From Streptomyces olivochromogenes (lineage in GTDB: Bacteria > Actinomycetota > Actinomycetes > Streptomycetales > Streptomycetaceae): a stretch of 63,324 nucleotides of DNA. A program made the translations under genes and the position numbers. This document shows positions 1 to 7,620 of the stretch, piece by piece (positions within the stretch are counted from its first letter, which is position 1; the number at the start of each line of letters is the position of its first letter). The notes below the pieces were generated by a model. The model did not search any database and was not told where the DNA came from. It worked only from the letters and a program-made list of their open reading frames with translations. The stretch is taken from NCBI RefSeq assembly GCF_021538895.1, contig NZ_JADDRL010000052.1, positions 1 to 63,324 of the forward strand. The letters are read 5' to 3'.

Positions 1-208
1 TTGACGACAGGCCCTACGAGGGCCCGCCCCGCGGATCACGTCGATGCGGCGGGTCCCGCACGCCGTGGGGATGTGCGGGGCCCGCCGGGCCGGAGCCCCC
101 GGACGACCGTGCGGGGTCAGGAGCCGCACGGCCCCGGAGGCTCCGGGGCTTTCGCGGGCGCGGTCACCGCCGCGCTCCGTGGGTCTGGTACGGACGCGGA
201 GCGCCGTT
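1..208. other. Non-coding left edge
   Basis: No reading frame here has coding support; those that are open look like shadows of the GC-rich composition. The stretch lies downstream of the polyprenyl synthase gene and holds a GC-rich hairpin described separately. The rest shows nothing recognisable. Confidence 0.5.
131..152. terminator. Hairpin terminator downstream of the encapsulin locus
   Basis: An 8-bp perfect stem (gccccgga with tccggggc) closes a 3-base loop and is followed on the plus strand by ttt. It lies about 60 bases past the stop of the polyprenyl synthase gene and is the only strong hairpin there. The T run favours the plus direction, so its action on the minus-strand gene is an inference. 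Confidence 0.45.
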
Positions 209-1660
209 TCAGCTGCTGCGCCGCGTGACGAACTCGGCCAGGGCGAGCAACCCGCCCGCCGACTCCGGGTCCGGAACCGCCCGGGCCAGTTCCTGCATGG
301 CCCGGGCCATCCGGTCGGCCGCCTGGGCCTGCGCCCAGTCCCGGCCGCCCGCCCGTTCGACGGCCAGTGCCGTGCGTTCCAGGTCCTTCTCCTCGTAGGG
401 CCGGCCGTACAGCTCGGCCAGTTCGACGGCCGCCGGACTGCCGGAGACGAGGGCCGCGACCACCGGCAGCGACTTCTTGCGGGCGGCGAGGTCCGCGCCG
501 GCCGGTTTGCCGGTGCGGCTGGGGTCGCCCCATATACCGATGACGTCGTCGATCAACTGGAAGGCGAGTCCGGCCTGGCGGCCGAAGCCGTCCAGTGCCG
601 CCACCTCGTCCTCGCTCGCGCCCGCGTACAGGCCGCCGAGCGCGCAGGCGCAGCCGAGGAGCGCGCCGGTCTTGGCCTCGGCCATGGCCAGCACCTCGTC
701 GAGGGTGACCTCGGCGGGGGCCCGCTTCTCCATGGCCGTGTCGGCGTGCTGGCCGGCGCACAGCTCGACGACACAGTCCGCGAGCCGCGCGGCGGCCGCC
801 CCGGACGCCGGGTGCGGGTCCTCGGCCAGCAGCCTGAGGGCCAGCGCCTGGAGGGCGTCCCCGCCGAGGATCGCATCGGCGTCGCCGAACACGGTCCACG
901 CCGTGGGGCGATGCCGGCGCGAGGTGTCCCGGTCCATCACGTCGTCGTGCAGCAGCGTGAAGTTGTGCACCAACTCCACGGCCGCGGCCGCCCGTACGGC
1001 CGACGCCGACGCTCCCGGGCCGCCCAGCGCGGCGGCCGCGGAGAGAACGAGCGCGGGCCGGATCGCCTTGCCGGCGTTACCCGCCGCCGGGCTGCCGTCC
1101 GCGTGCTGCCACCCGAAGTGGTAGAGAGCGACCCGCCGCATCGAGCCGGGCAACGACTCGATCGCCGCGCGTAGTTCGGGATCAACGGCCACCCGGGCCC
1201 GCTCCAGAATCACCCCCGCCTCATGCCCCTCGAACGCCCCGCCGCCGGCCTCCCACCCGCCAAAGGGACCGCCGCCCGAAACCTCCCGCGCACCGAACGG
1301 TCCTGACCCCCCGGAAGGACCGCCCGAGACCCCCCGCCCGTCGAATGGGCCTGCCGCGACCTCCCGCCCGCCGACGGAGCCGACCGTGGCCTCCGTCCCG
1401 TCCAAGGGGCCGACCGTGGCCGCCCGTCCGTCGAACGGACCGGCCGAGGACGCCCGCCCGTCGAAAGAACCGGCCGGTGCCTCCCGCCCATCAACCAGAC
1501 CAGCCGAGACCCCCCGCCCGTCGATCGGAGCGATCAGCTCCCCCTGCCCGTCCGGCGAGCCGGGGGCGCCCTCCCCCGCGGGCCCGGTGGGTCCGGCATG
1601 CCGGGACGTCTCCGGCGGCTCCGCTGGGCGCTGCTTCGTTTTCGTCAGGTGCTCGGCCAT
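209..1660 (-). CDS. Polyprenyl (geranylgeranyl-type) diphosphate synthase with repetitive N-terminal extension; probable encapsulin cargo
   Basis: This 483-residue protein is a trans-prenyltransferase that should condense isopentenyl diphosphate onto allylic diphosphates. The enzyme core starts near residue 150. It has the first aspartate-rich motif in LLHDDVMDRD and the second in FQLIDDVIGIWGD. About 110 extra N-terminal residues come before it, seven of them exact ten-residue units of the form GxxDGRxxxA (residues 44-113), then a degenerate Gly-rich tail. The ATG start is chosen because GAGGGGG lies a few bases upstream; an upstream GTG in frame has no better site. The gene follows the encapsulin shell gene on the same strand after 112 bases. 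Cargo enzymes of family 2 encapsulins typically carry disordered N-terminal extensions that direct loading, so this extension is inferred to do that. The chain length of the product cannot be told from sequence alone. Confidence 0.9.
   Translation of the reverse strand: MAEHLTKTKQRPAEPPETSRHAGPTGPAGEGAPGSPDGQGELIAPIDGRGVSAGLVDGREAPAGSFDGRASSAGPFDGRAATVGPLDGTEATVGSVGGREVAAGPFDGRGVSGGPSGGSGPFGAREVSGGGPFGGWEAGGGAFEGHEAGVILERARVAVDPELRAAIESLPGSMRRVALYHFGWQHADGSPAAGNAGKAIRPALVLSAAAALGGPGASASAVRAAAAVELVHNFTLLHDDVMDRDTSRRHRPTAWTVFGDADAILGGDALQALALRLLAEDPHPASGAAAARLADCVVELCAGQHADTAMEKRAPAEVTLDEVLAMAEAKTGALLGCACALGGLYAGASEDEVAALDGFGRQAGLAFQLIDDVIGIWGDPSRTGKPAGADLAARKKSLPVVAALVSGSPAAVELAELYGRPYEEKDLERTALAVERAGGRDWAQAQAADRMARAMQELARAVPDPESAGGLLALAEFVTRRSS
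1322..1531 (-). repeat. Seven tandem 30-bp units encoding decapeptide repeats
   Basis: The units lie inside the N-terminal extension of the polyprenyl synthase. Successive decapeptides read APIDGRGVSA, GLVDGREAPA, GSFDGRASSA, GPFDGRAATV, GPLDGTEATV, GSVGGREVAA and GPFDGRGVSG. The register is exact over 70 residues, and the DGR core is the most conserved part. Degenerate copies (PFGAREVSG, PFGGWEAGG, AFEGHEAG) continue toward the enzyme core. Confidence 0.9.
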
Positions 1661-1772
1661 GGGTCCCCCTCGCGGTGTCCGCGGACGGTGGCGCTTGCGC
1701 TCCGGCTCGGCGCGTACCACGGGGACCTACCCGCCCCGAGGGGCGGGGACACGGCCGCGAAGTGCGGAAACG

Positions 1773-3179
1773 TCACCTCCAGCGGCCGATCTCGACGTTC
1801 TCCAGGACGCCGAGCGCGTCGGGCACCAGCACCGCCGCCGAGTAGTAGGCGGTCACCAGGTAGTTGATGATGGCCTGTTCGTTGATGCCCATGAAGCGGA
1901 CGGACAGGCTCGGCTCGATCTCGTCCGGGATGCCCGCCTGCCGCAGCCCGATGACGCCCTGGTCCTCCTCGCCCGTGCGCAGCGCAATGATCGACGTCGT
2001 GCGCTCCGGGGTGACCGGGATCTTGTTGCACGGGTAGATCGGCACGCCGCGCCAGGTCGGGATGCGGTTGCCGCCCATGTCGACGCTCTCCGGCACGAGT
2101 CCGCGCTTGTTGAGCTCGCGGCCGAACGCGGAGATCGCGCGCGGGTGGGCGAGGAACAGCTTGGTGCTGCGCCGACGGCTGAGCAGCTCGTCCATGTCGT
2201 CCGGGCTGGGCACGCCGTCGTGCGGCTGCAGCCGCTGGTCGTACTCGCAGCTGTTCAGCAGTCCGAAGTCGGCGTTGTTGATGAGCTCGTGCTCCTGGCG
2301 TTCCTTCAACGCCTCGACCGTGAGCCTGAGCTGCTGCTCGGTCTGGTTCATCGGCTGGTTGTAGAGGTCGGCCACGCGCGTGTGGATGCGCAGTACGGTC
2401 TGGGCGATGCTCAGCTCGTACTCGCGGGGCTGGGCCTCGTAGTCCACGAAGGTGTGCGGGATCTCCGGCTCGCCGCTGTGGCCGGCCGCGAGGTCGACCG
2501 CCTTCTCCCCGTACTTGTTGGTGCGCTGCTCCGGGATCGCGCGGAGCCGGCGCAGATGCTCGCGGAGCGATTCCGAGCGCTCGGCGATCTGCTCGAAGTC
2601 CTGGCGGGACAGGATCAGCACGGTGCAGGCCGTGTCCGCGCGGGCCGTGTACTCCCAGATGGCGTCCGGGTCGAGGAGCGCCTGCTCGCCGAAGTACGCC
2701 CCGTCGGCGAGGACACCGAGGACGGCGTCGTCGCCGTACGGACCCGTGCCGATCTTCTCGACCCTGCCGTGGGCCAGCAGGAACACCTCGTCGGCCTGGC
2801 TGCCGAAGGAGGCGAGCAGCTGGCCCGGCCCGAACTCCCGCTTGCGGCAGCGCTGGGCCAGCTCCTTGAGCACCTCCCCGTCCTCGTACGACCGCAGGGC
2901 CGGCATCTCGCCCAGCTCGGCGGGAATCACCTCGACGCGGTCGCCGGTCTTCACGAAGGTGATGCGGCCGTCGCCGACCGCGTACGTCAGTCGCCGGTTC
3001 ACCCGGTACGTGCCGCCCTGCACGTTCACCCAGGGCAGCGTCCGCAGCAGCCAGCGGGAGCTGATCTCCTGCATCTGGGGTGCGGACTTGGTGGTGGTGG
3101 CCAGGTTCCGCGCGGCCGCCGTGTCCAGACTCTGCTGGGGCTTGGCCTGCTCCGCGTGGACCTCTTCGCCTACCGACAT
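1773..3179 (-). CDS. Family 2B encapsulin shell protein, EshA-like (cyclic-nucleotide-binding-domain insertion)
   Basis: The 468-residue product matches the EshA type of family 2B encapsulin, whose subunits self-assemble into a protein nanocompartment with the HK97 phage-capsid fold. Residues of about 95-205 form a Crp-like cyclic-nucleotide-binding domain with the phosphate-cassette-like stretch GAYFGEQALL. The flanking halves carry the capsid-like fold, ending in the conserved FMGINEQAIINYLVTAYYS region. The first 35 residues look flexible. A GGGAGGG ribosome-binding site sits about ten bases before the ATG. The next gene on the strand is a polyprenyl synthase with a long flexible N terminus, the arrangement known for family 2B shells and prenyl or terpene cargo. 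EshA of other streptomycetes affects development and antibiotic production; whether this paralogue does is unknown. The nucleotide ligand cannot be assigned. Confidence 0.9.
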   Translation of the reverse strand: MSVGEEVHAEQAKPQQSLDTAAARNLATTTKSAPQMQEISSRWLLRTLPWVNVQGGTYRVNRRLTYAVGDGRITFVKTGDRVEVIPAELGEMPALRSYEDGEVLKELAQRCRKREFGPGQLLASFGSQADEVFLLAHGRVEKIGTGPYGDDAVLGVLADGAYFGEQALLDPDAIWEYTARADTACTVLILSRQDFEQIAERSESLREHLRRLRAIPEQRTNKYGEKAVDLAAGHSGEPEIPHTFVDYEAQPREYELSIAQTVLRIHTRVADLYNQPMNQTEQQLRLTVEALKERQEHELINNADFGLLNSCEYDQRLQPHDGVPSPDDMDELLSRRRSTKLFLAHPRAISAFGRELNKRGLVPESVDMGGNRIPTWRGVPIYPCNKIPVTPERTTSIIALRTGEEDQGVIGLRQAGIPDEIEPSLSVRFMGINEQAIINYLVTAYYSAAVLVPDALGVLENVEIGRWR

Positions 3180-3484
3180 AGAGAAACGCCCTCCCGGTCA
3201 TACGCCGACGCCCGTATACGCAGCGCATCGGTCTCACGAGCCAGCTTCCATCACGGAAAGTGCTCGTGCCATTACCCAAAAGAGCGGGAATGGATCATCG
3301 TACGACTGGGCAGACAGAGGGACTCTGTCCACCGGCCGACGAGGGGCGGGGCGCGCCCCAACGTGTCCGGATCGGCTCGCACACCGTGCGAACGATGTAT
3401 TCCAGGACGTCCGGTTTCGGTAGAAGCACCGGTACGAGGCGGCCGCGACCGGTGGCCGTAGAGCACAGCGCGAAGGAGGCATCC
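3180..3484. other. Divergent intergenic region between encapsulin and amidase genes
   Basis: This 305-base gap must hold both divergent promoters. It is less GC-rich near 3270-3310, as promoter DNA often is. I could not assign a sigma-factor consensus with confidence on either strand and see no coding sequence. Confidence 0.5.
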
Positions 3485-4075
3485 ATGGCCTCACCCATGT
3501 CCGCGAGCGGATTTCTGGACGCTCTGAGAGCGGAGGACGTCTGCGTCGTCGAGGTCGGCGACTGGCGGCACCACAACCGCAACCACAAGGGCCCGTGGGG
3601 TCCCGTGCACGGCGTGATGATCCACCACACCGTGACCCGGGGAAGCGAACGGACCGTGGAGATCTGCCGCGACGGCTTCGAAGACCTGCCGGGGCCGCTG
3701 TGCCACGGCGTGGTCACCAAGGACGGCACGGTCCACCTCGTGGGCTACGGCCGTGCCAACCACGCCGGACTGGGCGACGACGACGTGCTGCGCGCGGTGA
3801 TCGCCGAGAAGGCGCTGCCGCACGACAACGAGGCGAACACCGACGGCAACCGGCACTTCTACGGCTTCGAGTGCGAGAACCTCGGCGACGGCGAGGACCC
3901 CTGGCCCGAGGCCCAGCTGGAGGCCGTCGCGAAGGCGGCCGCGGCCGTCTGCCGGCACCACGGGTGGACGGAACGCTCGGTCATCGGGCACCTGGAGTGG
4001 CAGCCCGGGAAGGTGGATCCGCGCGGGTTCACGATGGCCTGGCTCCGGGAGCGGGTCCGCGACCACCTGAAGTGA
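3485..4075 (+). CDS. Short N-acetylmuramoyl-L-alanine amidase (amidase_2/PGRP fold)
   Basis: The 196-residue protein is almost entirely one amidase_2 (PGRP-like) domain, which cleaves the bond between N-acetylmuramic acid and L-alanine in peptidoglycan. Likely zinc-ligand and catalytic residues are seen in GVMIHHTV and in the C-terminal GHLEWQPGKVDPRGF stretch. The ATG is fixed by a strong AAGGAGG six bases upstream; the frame is open further upstream but without a site. No signal peptide or cell-wall-binding domain is present, unlike most secreted streptomycete amidases, so the enzyme may act inside the cell or leave by another route. It is transcribed divergently from the encapsulin locus. 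Confidence 0.88.
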   Translation: MASPMSASGFLDALRAEDVCVVEVGDWRHHNRNHKGPWGPVHGVMIHHTVTRGSERTVEICRDGFEDLPGPLCHGVVTKDGTVHLVGYGRANHAGLGDDDVLRAVIAEKALPHDNEANTDGNRHFYGFECENLGDGEDPWPEAQLEAVAKAAAAVCRHHGWTERSVIGHLEWQPGKVDPRGFTMAWLRERVRDHLK

Positions 4076-4088
4076 CGACAATGGGGGC

Positions 4089-4988
4089 GTGACCAGTACG
4101 GACGACCTCCGCCCCCGGCTGCCCTCCCCGCTGCGGGAGGCGGCCGACGACCGTTTCGCGCGGCACGGCGTCCGGCTCCTGCTCAAGCGGGACGACCTGA
4201 TCCACCCGGAGCTGATCGGCAACAAGTGGCGCAAGCTGGTGCCGAACATCGAGGCGGCGGCGGGGCGCGGGCTGGTCACCTTCGGCGGGGCGTACTCCAA
4301 CCACCTGCGGGCCACGGCCGCCGCGGGCCGGCTCCTGGGCCTGCCCACGGTGGGCGTGGTCCGCGGCCAGGAACTGGCCGACCGCCCCCTGAACCCCTCC
4401 CTGGCCCGGTGCGCGGCCGACGGCATGCGGCTGCGCTTCATCGACAGGGCGACGTATCGCCGCAAGGCCGAACCGGAGACCCTGCGCGCCGTCCTGCGGG
4501 CGGCCGGGGCCGAGGACGCGTACGTCGTCCCGGAGGGCGGCAGCAACGCCGAGGCGGTCCGCGGCTGCCGGGCACTGGGCGCGGAACTGCGCGGCCGGGC
4601 CGATGTCGTCGCCGTCGCCTGCGGCACCGGCGGCACGCTCGCCGGGCTGGCCGCCGGGCTCGCCCCCGAGCAGCGCGCCCTGGGCATACCGGTCCTCAAG
4701 GGCGGCTTCCTGACCGCCGAGGTCGAGGCGCTGCAGGAGCGCGCCTTCGGCGCCCGCCGCGGCGCCTGGTCCCTCGACGACCGCTTCCACTTCGGCGGCT
4801 ACGCCCGCACCACCCCCGAACTCGACGCCTTCGCCGCGGACTTCGAACACCGGCACGGCGTACCCGTCGAACGTCTCTATGTCGCCAAGTTGCTGTACGG
4901 ACTTGTGGCTCTCGCGGACGAGGGCGCCTTCCCGCGCGGCACGACGCTCGCGGCGGTGGTCACCGGCCGACCGTTCCCGGAGGTGTAG
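4089..4988 (+). CDS. PLP-dependent ACC deaminase / D-cysteine desulfhydrase family protein
   Basis: The 299-residue product belongs to the fold-type II pyridoxal-phosphate family that includes 1-aminocyclopropane-1-carboxylate deaminase and D-cysteine desulfhydrase. The PLP lysine context is LLKRDDLIHPELIGNKWRKL, the substrate-binding loop is FGGAYSNHLRA, and the cofactor phosphate loop is CGTGGTLAG. The GTG start lies 13 bases after the amidase stop with a weak GGGGG upstream, so the two genes are probably co-transcribed. The two enzyme activities cannot be separated by these motifs; a desulfhydrase-like role is the more common assignment in this genus. Confidence 0.85.
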   Translation: MTSTDDLRPRLPSPLREAADDRFARHGVRLLLKRDDLIHPELIGNKWRKLVPNIEAAAGRGLVTFGGAYSNHLRATAAAGRLLGLPTVGVVRGQELADRPLNPSLARCAADGMRLRFIDRATYRRKAEPETLRAVLRAAGAEDAYVVPEGGSNAEAVRGCRALGAELRGRADVVAVACGTGGTLAGLAAGLAPEQRALGIPVLKGGFLTAEVEALQERAFGARRGAWSLDDRFHFGGYARTTPELDAFAADFEHRHGVPVERLYVAKLLYGLVALADEGAFPRGTTLAAVVTGRPFPEV

Positions 4989-5006
4989 CCCCCGGACCGG
5001 TCCTGG

Positions 5007-6602
5007 CTAGGTGGCCTCCCGGTACGCGGCCGCCTCCTCCAGGTCCAGTCGGCGCAGCAGCGTCCTCAGCATCTCGTCGTCGATGTAGCGGTGGTCGCGG
5101 AGTCTGACGAACACCTCGCGTTCGGCGCTGATCATGTCGCGGGACAGCCGGCGGTAGGTGTCGTCGACCGTCTCCCCGGTGACCGGGTTGACCTGGCCGA
5201 GCCGCTCCCAGACGGCGTTGCGGCGGCGCTCCAGGACGCTGCGGAGGCGGTCGGCGAGGGGCGGGGGCAGGGCGTTGCGCTCGTCGGCGAGGAGCTCGTC
5301 GAGGCGCTGCTCGGCGGCCCGGGAGGCCTGCGCCTGGGCGTTGGCCTCCGCGAGCGTCTCGGCCTGCTGGTCGCGTCCGGGAAACTTCAGCAGCCGGATC
5401 AGCGGGGGCAGGGTCAGTCCCTGCACGACCAGCGTCCCGATCACCGTCGTGAACGTCAGGAAGAGGATCAGGTTGCGCTGCGGGAAGGGGGCGCCGCCGT
5501 GCATCGTGACCGGGATCGAGAAGGCGATGGCCAGCGAGACCACACCGCGCATCCCGGCCCACGCGGTGACCATCGCGCCCTTCCAGGTCGGGTTCTCCTC
5601 GCGTTTCCTGACCCGCGCCGACAGCAGGCGGGGGAGGAAGGCCGCCGGATAGACCCAGACGAACCGGGCCGCGACCACCACCAGGAAGAGGACCACCGCG
5701 TACCAGGCGGCGTCGGCGCCCCGGTACTCCCCGAGGCCCTTGAGGACGAACGGCAGCTGCAGCCCGATGAGCGCGAACACCGCCGACTCCAGGACGAAGG
5801 CGACCATCCGCCACACCGCCTCCTCCTGCAGGCGGGTGGCGAAGTCGACCTCCCACGCGCGGTGGCCGAGGTAGAGGGCCACGACCACGACCGCGAGGAC
5901 GCCGGAGGCGTGCACCTGCTCGGCGACGCCGTACGCCACGAACGGGATGAGCAGCGAGAGCGTGTTCTGGAGCAGCGGCTCCTTCAGGTGCGTGCGCAGC
6001 CAGTGGATGGGGGCCATCAGGACCAGGCCGATGCCCACGCCACCGACGGCCGCGAGCAGGAACTCGGTGATGCCGCCGGCCCAGGTGGCGCTCTCGCCGA
6101 GGGCGGCGAGGAGGGCCACCTTGTAGGCGGTGATCGCGGTGGCGTCGTTCAGCAGGGACTCGCCCTGGAGGATGGTCGTGATGCGGGACGGCAGCCCCAC
6201 CCGGCGGGCGACCGCCGTCGCCGCCACCGCGTCCGGCGGCGCCACCACCGCGCCCAGCACCAGCGCGGCGGTCAGCGGCATCCCCGGCACGAGCCGGTAG
6301 ACGGCCCAGCCGACGACGAAGGTCGCGAAGAGCACGTACCCGACCGACAGCAGCGCCACGGGCCGCAGCTGCGCCCGCAGGTCGAGGTACGAGCTGTCGG
6401 TGGCGGAGGTGTACAGCAGCGGGGGCAGCAGGAGCGGCAGGACGACGTCCGGGTCGAGGGTGTAGTCCGGGATCCCGGGGACGTACGAGACCACCAGTCC
6501 CGCCGCGACCAGCAGCAGCGGCGCCGGCACCGGTGTGCGCCGGGCCGCCGCGGCGACCACCGCACTGCCCGCCACCAGCAACAGCAGCGGCATCACGTCC
6601 AT
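5007..6602 (-). CDS. Na+/H+ antiporter, CPA1 family
   Basis: The 531-residue membrane protein has a hydrophobic first part of about 12 helices (residues 1-400) and a soluble C-terminal tail rich in charged residues. The transport site of CPA1 exchangers is seen in the helix VLGAVVAPPDAVAATAV, and a second conserved motif is GESLLNDATAI. It should exchange sodium (or potassium) for protons across the cytoplasmic membrane. The ATG used here starts directly at the first membrane helix; an in-frame upstream start would add 21 hydrophilic residues. Its promoter region is shared with a divergent zinc-finger gene only 65 bases away. Confidence 0.92.
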   Translation of the reverse strand: MDVMPLLLLVAGSAVVAAAARRTPVPAPLLLVAAGLVVSYVPGIPDYTLDPDVVLPLLLPPLLYTSATDSSYLDLRAQLRPVALLSVGYVLFATFVVGWAVYRLVPGMPLTAALVLGAVVAPPDAVAATAVARRVGLPSRITTILQGESLLNDATAITAYKVALLAALGESATWAGGITEFLLAAVGGVGIGLVLMAPIHWLRTHLKEPLLQNTLSLLIPFVAYGVAEQVHASGVLAVVVVALYLGHRAWEVDFATRLQEEAVWRMVAFVLESAVFALIGLQLPFVLKGLGEYRGADAAWYAVVLFLVVVAARFVWVYPAAFLPRLLSARVRKREENPTWKGAMVTAWAGMRGVVSLAIAFSIPVTMHGGAPFPQRNLILFLTFTTVIGTLVVQGLTLPPLIRLLKFPGRDQQAETLAEANAQAQASRAAEQRLDELLADERNALPPPLADRLRSVLERRRNAVWERLGQVNPVTGETVDDTYRRLSRDMISAEREVFVRLRDHRYIDDEMLRTLLRRLDLEEAAAYREAT

Positions 6603-6667
6603 GTCTCGCCCGCCCTCGTTCTCCGCTTTCGCGCGACCACCCGCGCGCCCGTCGTAACCTGGCAATC

Positions 6668-6928
6668 ATGAAACAGTGCACGCACGCCGACGCGCTGCCG
6701 CACCCCGAACCCGAGCCGCTGCACGAGACCTGCCCGGAATGTCTCGTGAACGGCACGCACCCGGTGCAGCTGCGGCTGTGTCTGTCCTGCGGCCACGTCG
6801 GCTGCTGCGACTCCTCGCCGGGACGGCACGCGACGGAGCATCACACGCAGTCCGGTCATCCCGTGATGCGAACCTTCGAACCCGGTGAGAGCTGGCGGTG
6901 GTGCTTCGTCGACCACGTACTCGTGTGA
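6668..6928 (+). CDS. UBP-type zinc finger domain protein
   Basis: This 86-residue protein is a stand-alone UBP (ZnF-UBP/BUZ) type zinc finger. The metal-binding cysteines and histidines are seen in CTHADALPH, CPECL, LCLSCGHVGCC and HATEHHTQSGHP, followed by the aromatic WRWCFVDH end typical of the fold. Bacterial versions are usually found beside transporters, as here with the divergent CPA1 antiporter. No enzymatic domain is present and its binding partner is unknown. Confidence 0.9.
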   Translation: MKQCTHADALPHPEPEPLHETCPECLVNGTHPVQLRLCLSCGHVGCCDSSPGRHATEHHTQSGHPVMRTFEPGESWRWCFVDHVLV

Positions 6929-6954
6929 CACTGCATGCGGCGGCCGGTTGCGAC

Positions 6955-6980
6955 GATTCGACGGTCTGACGTCTGGGTAC
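6955..6980 (+). promoter_or_regulatory. Candidate SigB/SigH-type promoter upstream of prsH-sigH
   Basis: GATT and GGGTAC are separated by exactly 16 bases, which fits the streptomycete general-stress consensus GNNT-N14-16-GGGTAC/T. It lies about 210 bases before prsH. Autoregulation of sigH by a SigB-family factor is known in S. coelicolor; use of this exact site here is inferred. Confidence 0.6.
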
Positions 6981-7189
6981 GTCAAACCGGCGCGCGCTCT
7001 TCCCAATTGGGCCCGCAGACCCCTAGACACGGAGCGTATCCACAGGTTTACTGTGAGTGACGCCAGGGGGTTGGGGTCCCGGGGACAGAAAAGTTCGGAG
7101 CGCGATAGCGTCACCGCTGTACCACGTATCGCGTTACCCCGGGGGGCAACCCTCGGCCCCGTAAAGCTTGTACCACCATGGAGGTGAGG

Positions 7190-7603
7190 GTGTCCCAGAT
7201 CGCAGGCGAGCCCGCGACCCAGGACTTCGTGGAAGTCCGGCTGCCGGCTGCGGGTGCCTACCTGTCGGTGCTGCGGACGGCCACGGCCGGTCTCGCCGCC
7301 CGCTTGGACTTCACCCTGGACGAGATCGAGGATCTGCGCATCGCGGTGGACGAGGCCTGCGCGATCCTGCTCCAGCAGGCCGTGTCCGGCTCGGTGCTGA
7401 GCTGCGTCTTCCGCCTCGTCGACGACTCGCTGGAAGTCACGGTGTCGGCCCCGACGACCGACGGCCACGCGCCCTCGCGCGACACCTTCGCCTGGACCGT
7501 GCTGTCGGCCCTGGCGGGCAAGGTCTCGTCGGCCGTCGACGAGGACAAGACCGTGTCGATCAGCCTCTACAAACAGCGCGGCGCGGGACCCGGGCCGGCG
7601 TGA
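7190..7603 (+). CDS. prsH: PrsH/RsbW-type anti-sigma factor
   Basis: The 137-residue protein is a GHKL-fold anti-sigma factor of the RsbW group. The N-box is seen in LDEIEDLRIAVDEACA, and the rest of the domain is short with no kinase-specific insert. It should bind and hold inactive the sigma factor encoded immediately downstream. The GTG start is chosen because GGAGG ends five bases before it; the ATG twelve bases upstream would itself contain that site. The gene is separated by 17 bases from the first candidate sigH start, so the two are co-transcribed. In S. coelicolor this protein is called PrsH, UshX or RshA. Confidence 0.88.
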   Translation: MSQIAGEPATQDFVEVRLPAAGAYLSVLRTATAGLAARLDFTLDEIEDLRIAVDEACAILLQQAVSGSVLSCVFRLVDDSLEVTVSAPTTDGHAPSRDTFAWTVLSALAGKVSSAVDEDKTVSISLYKQRGAGPGPA

Positions 7604-7620
7604 GGAACGGGGACGGACCG

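Noticed and set aside
44..1174. Long plus-strand frames opposite the polyprenyl synthase
   Set aside because: They are antisense shadows of a high-GC gene; their Arg/Gly/Ala-rich products resemble no family, while the minus-strand frame has both aspartate-rich motifs.
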